From Heterodera schachtii (taxonomy: Eukaryota > Nematoda > Chromadorea > Rhabditida > Heteroderidae), in the NCBI GenBank assembly GCA_023374025.1, contig SIJG01000014.1, positions 1,783,077 through 1,847,076 on the forward strand: a DNA stretch of 64,000 nt, read 5' to 3'. Under the pieces are notes generated by a model that saw only the letters and a list, made by a program, of their open reading frames with translations, did no database searches and had not been told where the DNA came from. A program made the translations under genes and the position numbers. Positions 58,125-64,000 of this stretch are shown here, in pieces. Every line of letters starts with the position of its first letter. Position 1 is the first letter of the stretch.

Positions 58125-61100
58125 TCAGCTTCCGCTCTGTTCCGGTGCGGAATTGGTGCTGCTACTGCTACTGCTCGAACTGCCGCTCCCGGCGGTGAAA
58201 AAGGCCGTTCCGCCGTCGCCCGTGGTCGCATCGGTTGGCCCTTGCTGCTCCTCCTCCTCAATGGCGATGCTGGTCGAAGTGACAATTTTCTGCAAAAAAA
58301 AAAACAGCGGCTTAAAAGAAAAACACAAAAACAATTAAATTGATTTTTCACCAAAATTTAGGGGCAGAGAGAGGGAAAGAGAGAAAGTAAGTAAGAGGAA
58401 AGGATTGTTAAAATTGTTAAAAAGAGTTTCTATTTTATTGCGTTTCTCAAATCAATTTTAAGCAAAGGTTTAAATGCGAAGAAAGTTGTTCCCGACTGAC
58501 TCCCGGCAAAATAAAGTTAATTGTCGATGCCAGCCCAAAAAGCTGTTCACCACACCTTTGGCGGAGTTCGCTTGTCCTTTCCGCAACAGGTCACGTCGCC
58601 GTTCTCCAGCATTGCGCAATTGTTCGGCAGACAGGCGAAGGCGCACTCCAATTCAGACACACTGCCGGAGGTATCCATCTAAAAAGAGCAACCAATGAAA
58701 TGAAAAAAAAAATCAAAAGGTCTTTGATTGCTCTATCTATGCGAACAGAGTCCATCGGGACGGGTGGGAAAAAACGAATCATAAAAGGTGAGCCACCCCC
58801 AACAATGTAAGGGGATGTCGGAACTTGACCCATCAATTACTACTCATTATTGCTTGCTGGATATTCCCAGTCGGCTTTCCCATCCCCCCCCCCCCCCCCT
58901 CCACGGGTCCCACTTCGGCAAATTCGGGCTGAATGGTGGTCGAGTGGATGTGGTTGTCGTGGAACAATGAGCGGATTTGCTCCGCCGCCAGCACATAGTG
59001 GCGCAGCGTGCGGAAACGGATGTGCACCGTGGCGATGATGCGCTCGCCGACGAGGCGCCACACGTGGAACTCGTGGACCGCCACAATGCCGTCGATGTGC
59101 AACAGTTTGGACTGCAGCGAGTCGATGTTCACGAAGCTGGGCGTGGTCTGCAGCAGAATCAGCGCAGTCTCATGCACTGAATTAGCAGAAAATCACGGAC
59201 AAAAGATTAATTTGTGACTTGTATTTTATGGATAAAAAGGTGTTTTTTTTTTTGGAAAAACCAAAAAAGACCTAACAACCAAGGCCCTATATTTCGGGAT
59301 AAGGCCCAGAAAATCCAAGTGTCCGATCATAGCCGAAGCGAACAAGGTCCAGACCCAAGTCGATCTTATCAATTAGTAATGTATTACAAGCGTAATTTTT
59401 TTTTCTTAATTTGTATACTAGTAATATTTTTTACCAAGTGGCAAAGTTGTGCAAACCATCAGACACACCAAAACGATGCTAAAAATGAAAAAAAATGGTG
59501 ATAAACAAAACAGTTCACTAAATGGCAGGACTGGTTAAAAAAAGATCCGTATAAAAATGCAAGAAAATAACGAATAAAATAGTTTTGGGTATGATTTTTT
59601 TTTTCCTTCAAAATAAACACCTGAGCATCGGGTCCATGTACAGCTTGAGCCACTCGACCCCCTCCACTTTCCATGCCACCAATGCGGTTGCGATAACAAT
59701 CACTGAGCCGACCGCGTCACTGAGCACGTGCAAAAAGACGGCATGCATGTTCAGGTGGCCAGCACTTTGCGACTTGGCTAAAGGGAATCCAATTGGCATA
59801 ATGCAAAAAAAAAAAAAAACAACCAATGTTTATTTTTTCGTATTAGGCTAGGAAACTAAAATTTTTGATAATTTTCTTGATTTTTTTCCTAGAATTAGAA
59901 AAAAAAATTTGCGGCGACTTTTCGGCCGGCGACGTTTTGGGGTGTACCGTAGAAATTAGCCTTCTTTACGAATACTCACCGCCCCCCTCACAATTAGAGG
60001 CCAAAATTTTTACAAATTGAAAAGGCTCGAAAAATTTTTGACGATCTTTTTTTGCTTTGCATTGCGGCGCTTTTTTCAAAAAAAAAGCGACGGTGCCGTT
60101 AGGCGCCGCCGAGAAAAATTTTGAAATATCTATAATTTTTTAAAGAAAAATTTATGAAATAGGAAAACGAAATCACTTCATAAAAAAAATTACGAAACTT
60201 GGAAAAAAATGACTATTATTTCGTAAAATTTTAACGAAATGCAATTGAGTAAAATAAAAAATCAAAAATTTAGGTTTTTCCCATTTTCATAAACTTTTCC
60301 TATCTTTACTTGTTTTTCGATTTTCGCCGAAAATTTTAGGATGCTTTCTGATTTACGAATTCTTGTTTGATTTTTTTTTTGAAAATTAAATTGAGTTGTT
60401 TGGATTGCCCCACATTAGCGGGGGAGGAGGAGGAGAACTCTGCCCGATACAATCACCACACATCCAATTTTCTTACAATGTTTGTGCCGCGGTGCGCGGG
60501 ACATCAGCGACTCCTCCACCGCCTCCAGGTCGGACATGGAAATGGCCCTGTTCTGCTCCTCCTCCTCGTCCGCTCCGTTGTGTCCTCCTCGCTGCTGCGC
60601 CCGCTTTGTCCCGTCCTGACAGCAGCGGTGGTTCCGGCGCCGTCCGTCCGCCTTCCCAGCGCCGAACAGCGGCTCGTCCGCCTTCGCGGCTGCTGCCGCC
60701 GCCGCTTCGGCCGCCACTTCGAGCACTTCCGAGCGGACGTCCTCAACACCGTGGGCGGCGTGGGTGTGCCCTAAGGGACAAAAAGCGATAATTAAAACGG
60801 ATTTTATGCAAATTGGTTTCCCTAATTGATGGTGGAAAAGACCGATTCAATGATAGTCACTCACCAACATGGCCACGAAACATGATCATCCCAATAAGAT
60901 TTATGAAAAACCCAATCAGTCCGACCACCAGCACATGAAGCGGATTTTTGATCGGCTCCGGGTTCAGCAGCCGTTGGATGGACTAAAAATGAAAAATATA
61001 GAAAAAAAAAGTTTTGAAGGATTTGCCTCAATGAAAATAGTGAAACAAAGCGCCAAAAGGAAAACGCCGTTGACCAACGCGCCGAGCACTTCCGCGCGAA

Positions 61101-62217
61101 CCCAACCGAAAGTGTTTTTTGAGCTTTTCCTTCGCTCGGCAATCTGTGGAAAAAATGATCAAAAATTTCATTAAATGCAAAAAATCGTAGCCGAATCCAT
61201 CAACTCTGCGAGAACTCTCCATGTTAAAGCGGCTTAAAACCAGTTTTAGTCATTTTGACCCAAGCAAGAATTTTCCTTTTTCTTATTTGTTTCAAAACTG
61301 ATTAAAATCTTTTAATACAAATTTATAGAGGTCGTCTGATGGGAGTTTTAAAATAAGAAAAAAAACGAAATTCTTCTGGCAAAAGATTTTTTCATTTTTA
61401 ACAAAAAGCACTTTATAAAATTCAATTAAAATTCAGTTAATGATATAAAATGTGACCTTAAGACAGCCAAACGCAATGCACAAGGCAATCACATCGCTGA
61501 GCATATGGAAAGAATCCGCAATAAGTGCCATTGAGTGGGAAATGTAACCGAAAACGAGCTGAAAAAGGCATTTTGGCGTTAATTAAAAGTGCAATTTAAA
61601 TTATACAATTAAATGCGTGTGCTTACTTCGATGAAAAAGAAGGCAAACGTCAGAAAGATCATCAGCAAAAGGCGACAGCCGCGCGAAAGGTAACACATTC
61701 GCCGACGACAACAGCCAACGGAAGAGACACTGCTCATGGACAGTTTAGGCTGAAAGAGGGGGGGGGGGGGTAGGATGAATTAGAGGAAAATGAATTCGAA
61801 TTTAACCGCAAAAATCCGGCGCTGTTTAAAAAGAGGGGTCTTTTGAAAATGGCTTTTATGTGAGATCTGAACAAAATGATCATTTTTTGGTGTTTCAATG
61901 ATTCATGACTACTTTTAGCTTTTTTTTAATCAGTTTTATGGCAATAGTGAGAATTTTCATGAATTCGACTTTTTGTTCGAATTTGGTTTCGGGTTTCTGC
62001 CCCAGGTATTCACCATTGTGTAAAAAAAAAAATTTAGACCAAAAAGTGAAAAAATTTCCAAAAGACCCCGTTTTTAAGTAGCGGCAAAAATCCAATTAAA
62101 ATTTACCGAAATGAGTCTATTAAAATAAAAAATGACCTGCAGTCGATTAGCAGCCGCCTGTTGCTCGACCGATGGCCGGCGCATGGCACACGGAATTTGT
62201 GGGTTGTCTGTAGACAT
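58125..62217 (-). CDS. cdf-1: ZnT1-type zinc exporter (cation diffusion facilitator)
   Basis: Complete, phase-consistent model. N-terminal exon from ATG 62217 (MSTDNPQIPCAMRRPSVEQQ), right after a CAG acceptor. TM1 exon 61749-61627 (LLLMIFLTFAFFFIE). Exon about 61,560-61,457 with the CDF zinc site in SHSMALIADSFHMLSD. Exon about 61,143-61,027 (NTFGWVRAEVLGALVNG) ends at a GC donor, giving a 44-bp GC-AG intron (60,983-61,026). Exon 60982 on (SIQRLLNPEPIKNPLHV). His-rich loop GHTHAAHG plus an Ala/Glu-rich insert (60,772-60,460). TM5 exon with the second zinc site HAVFLHVLSDAVGSV (about 59,790-59,625). TM6 exon (SIVLVCLMVCTTLPL). Cytosolic domain (HEFHVWRLVGERIIATVHIR; HSTTIQPEFAEVG). Cys tail CAFACLPNNCAMLENG and a Ser-rich end. 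Order matches human SLC30A1 including the Cys tail. Exports zinc from the cytosol at plasma or vesicle membranes. Confidence 0.92.
58882..58900 (+). repeat. Poly-C run in a zinc-transporter intron
   Basis: Uninterrupted C tract (G on the coding strand) immediately after the donor CCC|GTGGAGG. It is excluded from the protein by a phase 0 splice that joins EVGP to MDTSGS. Similar runs occur at 27,579-27,592, 27,706-27,720, 33,978-33,992, 55,774-55,790 and 61,758-61,769. Confidence 0.7.
59870..60300. repeat. Repeat-derived segment inside a zinc-transporter intron
   Basis: The roughly 650-bp intron (about 59,792-60,460) is much longer than its neighbours. It contains GCGACGGTGCCGTTAGGCGC with CGCCGAG, a diverged version of the GC palindrome, plus a TTGCGGCGACTTTTCGGCCG block. 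Probably an old insertion of that repeat family. Confidence 0.5.
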
Positions 62218-63197
62218 CTGCTGATTGGAAACCGAGGAAAAGTGAACAAAAACCAAATCTGAAACGGAAATACACGAAAAAGAGCTCATTAAAAGCACAA
62301 ATTTAAAAAATAGAAATTATTGCAGAGAAAATAAGCAATTCGAATTTAAGTGAAAACAAATGCTAGTAAAACAAATTCACAATTAATCCAAATAAAACAG
62401 ATACAACGAAATAATGAGGCCTATCGGATTTAAAAATTTTGCGGTAAATTTGCAATAATTTTTGTCTATTTTCCGAAAAGCTAATCGGTCCGGATTATCT
62501 CTCCCATTAAAATGTTTAGTTTTGTCGTCAGTGTTCGCTTTCGTCTTTGAGTTTGTGCACAGTGTCTTCTTCGACCCGTTTAAATGCTGAAGCCCGAACG
62601 TCGGTTTTGTTTTTTGCGCGAATGAGAATTTTTCGATGCTAACCGAAATTCTTCGGAGCGTTGTTTCCTGTAATTAAAATAGAATACATGCAAAATAAGG
62701 CATACTTATTTTAATAGTAAGTTAAGTATGAATAAAAGTACTAGCGATATCGACGGTTAGGCCCACCGTTTTTCGATTTACGAGAAAATGCTAATTTGGA
62801 TTTTTCTTTAATTCGTGTTCTTAAATTTCTTAACAAAAAAAAATTCCATTAAATTTTCGGATTTTCCCAACGACGCCTAATGACAAATCCTACTAATGGG
62901 GCAATATTATAGTAGAAAGTTGTTTGTTTTGAATGAAATGATACCATGAATTAAAATAGTAATGAAAAGAATTTTTTGAAAAAGCATCGAAACAGGGTAA
63001 CCCCAATGCCAACTTTTGGAAATTGGGTCGAAGCAAAAAAAAAAAAAAATGAAATTGTGATGGAGTCGCCGCCTCTAGATAAATTAAAGGTCTGGCTAAA
63101 TAAATAATTCAAAGAACGAACAATAAGAGGCAATTAAAAACCGAGTTTAGAAATAAAAAGCTTTCTAAGTTTGTCTATGGAAAATTTTCTTCGGTGC
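62218..63197. other. Region between MRPL58 and the zinc transporter
   Basis: AT-rich; no coding sequence supported. A weak CAACGACGCCTAATGACA stretch near 62,870 may be another eroded palindrome copy. The minus-strand promoter or trans-splice leader region of the zinc transporter should lie at the left side. Confidence 0.4.
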
Positions 63198-63876
63198 CTA
63201 ATAGGGTATTTTCGACATTGAAAATCCATCCCACCGTTCTTCCATTAGGCTGATGTGTTGTGGTGAAACGTGCGTTCGGTGCTCTTCCTTGACCAACTCT
63301 TCGGAGCAGTTCAGCAGCATGTTATGCAGCCGATCAAAACAGTCATCCATGTTTTGAATCTGCAAAAACAAACAGATAAACAATAAAAGAAAACCTTTTT
63401 TAAGCAACCAAATTTTGTAAATGTTGGCATCAATAATAAATTTGCTTGTTTTATTTTATGTGCTAAGAATTGATAAGGCCATAATGACAGTCCAAAAAAT
63501 TATCTATTTTGGAAAATTAAAAAGGCGTGCGAAAATCTATTAAATTTTCCCGGCGGCCAAAAAAGTGGGTATAAAAAGCAAAAAAAAGGCGTCGCCCGGG
63601 CGGGCTTCCGCCCAACCCTGGGACCGTCCTGCCTAAAAGCCCGCACTTTCAGCAGTTACAAACAGAAGTACTGGGCCCAACCGTCCCTCTCCCCCCCCTT
63701 TTATGTGTGCTTATTGGTTGGTGTTTGCACCTGGTAGCGCGTCTTCTGTGAAGTGAATGCGAACTCGCCCCTGTTGTTCATGTAGCGTGGGTACCGTTCC
63801 ACCAATCGTTCGCGCACTCTCCGCGGAATCCAATCGGCCTCGTCGACTGTGAAACGGATTTCCGCCTTTGTGGGGT
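63198..63876 (-). CDS. MRPL58: Mitoribosomal peptidyl-tRNA hydrolase MRPL58 (ICT1), 3' part
   Basis: Two exons. Exon 63876-63733 encodes PTKAEIRFTVDEADWIPRRV, then RERLVERYPRYMNNRGEFAF and TSQKTRYQ. A phase 0 splice joins it to exon 63360-63198: IQNMDDCFDRLHNMLLNCSE, ending RWDGFSMSKIPY. This follows ICT1: DWIAEPVRQKIA, N-R-x-GE, LTSExSRYQ, N-x-x-DCLQKIRDMI. The family rescues stalled mitochondrial ribosomes. The catalytic GGQ motif lies upstream, outside the window. The C-terminal tail lacks the very basic extension seen in human ICT1, or it is diverged. The intron (63,361-63,732) is enlarged by repeat sequence. Confidence 0.8.
63540..63690 (+). repeat. GC-rich repeat inside the MRPL58 intron
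   Basis: CCCGGCGGCC followed by GGCGTCGCCCGGGCGGGC and TTCCGCCC, an inverted GC block in an otherwise AT-rich intron, preceded by a TTTTCCCGGCGG junction like that of the dispersed palindrome repeat. Probably a further, rearranged member. Confidence 0.45.
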
Positions 63877-64000
63877 CTGAATTTGCACATTTTTAAACTC
63901 CCATTTTACACAACATTCGCAAGATTTCTAATTTTTGATATTCTTTGACCTTCTTGGATAGCGAGTTAAAAAATTAAATTTTTTTAGAAAGTAATTTTTT

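Noticed and set aside
1..64000. CRISPR arrays, bacterial operons or horizontally acquired cell-wall-degrading enzymes
   Set aside because: No direct-repeat arrays with spacers, and every supported gene is intron-rich and eukaryotic; no glycoside hydrolase or pectate lyase signature was seen.

Overview
The window looks like nuclear DNA of a nematode, most likely a plant-parasitic cyst nematode (Heteroderinae, Globodera-like). Genes are cut into many short exons by 45-150 bp AT-rich introns, with TTTCAG/TTTTAG acceptors. At least three introns resolve only as GC-AG by reading frame. The best domain-level clue is a secreted SPRY (B30.2) protein of the SPRYSEC/RBP effector type at 48.1-50.0 kb. 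Genus and species cannot be fixed from this sequence alone, and all exon models were built by eye from frame, splice sites and homology.

Left block (0.2-6.7 kb, all minus strand): a tight run of housekeeping genes, Kish/TMEM167, POP7 (Rpp20), FDXR (adrenodoxin reductase) and WBP4 (spliceosomal WW protein). The shared strand and short gaps suggest an operon. Kish and POP7 are separated by only 6 nt.

Repeat island (7.0-10.4 kb): three neighbouring hAT-like MITEs, each with a perfect 8-bp target duplication, then a composite inverted-repeat element carrying a long hairpin and one copy of a dispersed repeat that ends in a GC-rich palindrome.

Central block (11.0-28.6 kb, minus strand): a 94-aa secreted protein gene, then one very large gene for an LRRK1-type ROCO kinase (ankyrin, LRR, Roc, COR, kinase, WD40-like), the orthologue of C. 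elegans lrk-1.

Accessory block (29-37 kb): a 1.6-kb inverted-repeat transposon, two foldback elements, two tRNA-derived SINE copies and a decaying gene for a secreted protein.

Right block (37-57 kb): rich in predicted secreted or surface proteins. In order: a Cys-rich protein with EF-hand exons next to it, a 79-aa secreted protein, a DEG/ENaC channel, a RING protein with a signal peptide, a 47-aa secreted peptide, a Cys-rich single-pass membrane protein, the SPRY protein with a coiled-coil stalk, a secreted coiled-coil protein (minus strand) and a secreted VWFA protein carrying a one-base frameshift. This concentration of signal peptides is the most notable biology here and suggests a host-interaction or surface gene neighbourhood.

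Right end (58.1-63.9 kb, minus strand): a complete ZnT1-type zinc exporter, then the 3' part of the mitoribosomal release factor MRPL58 (ICT1), which runs off the window.
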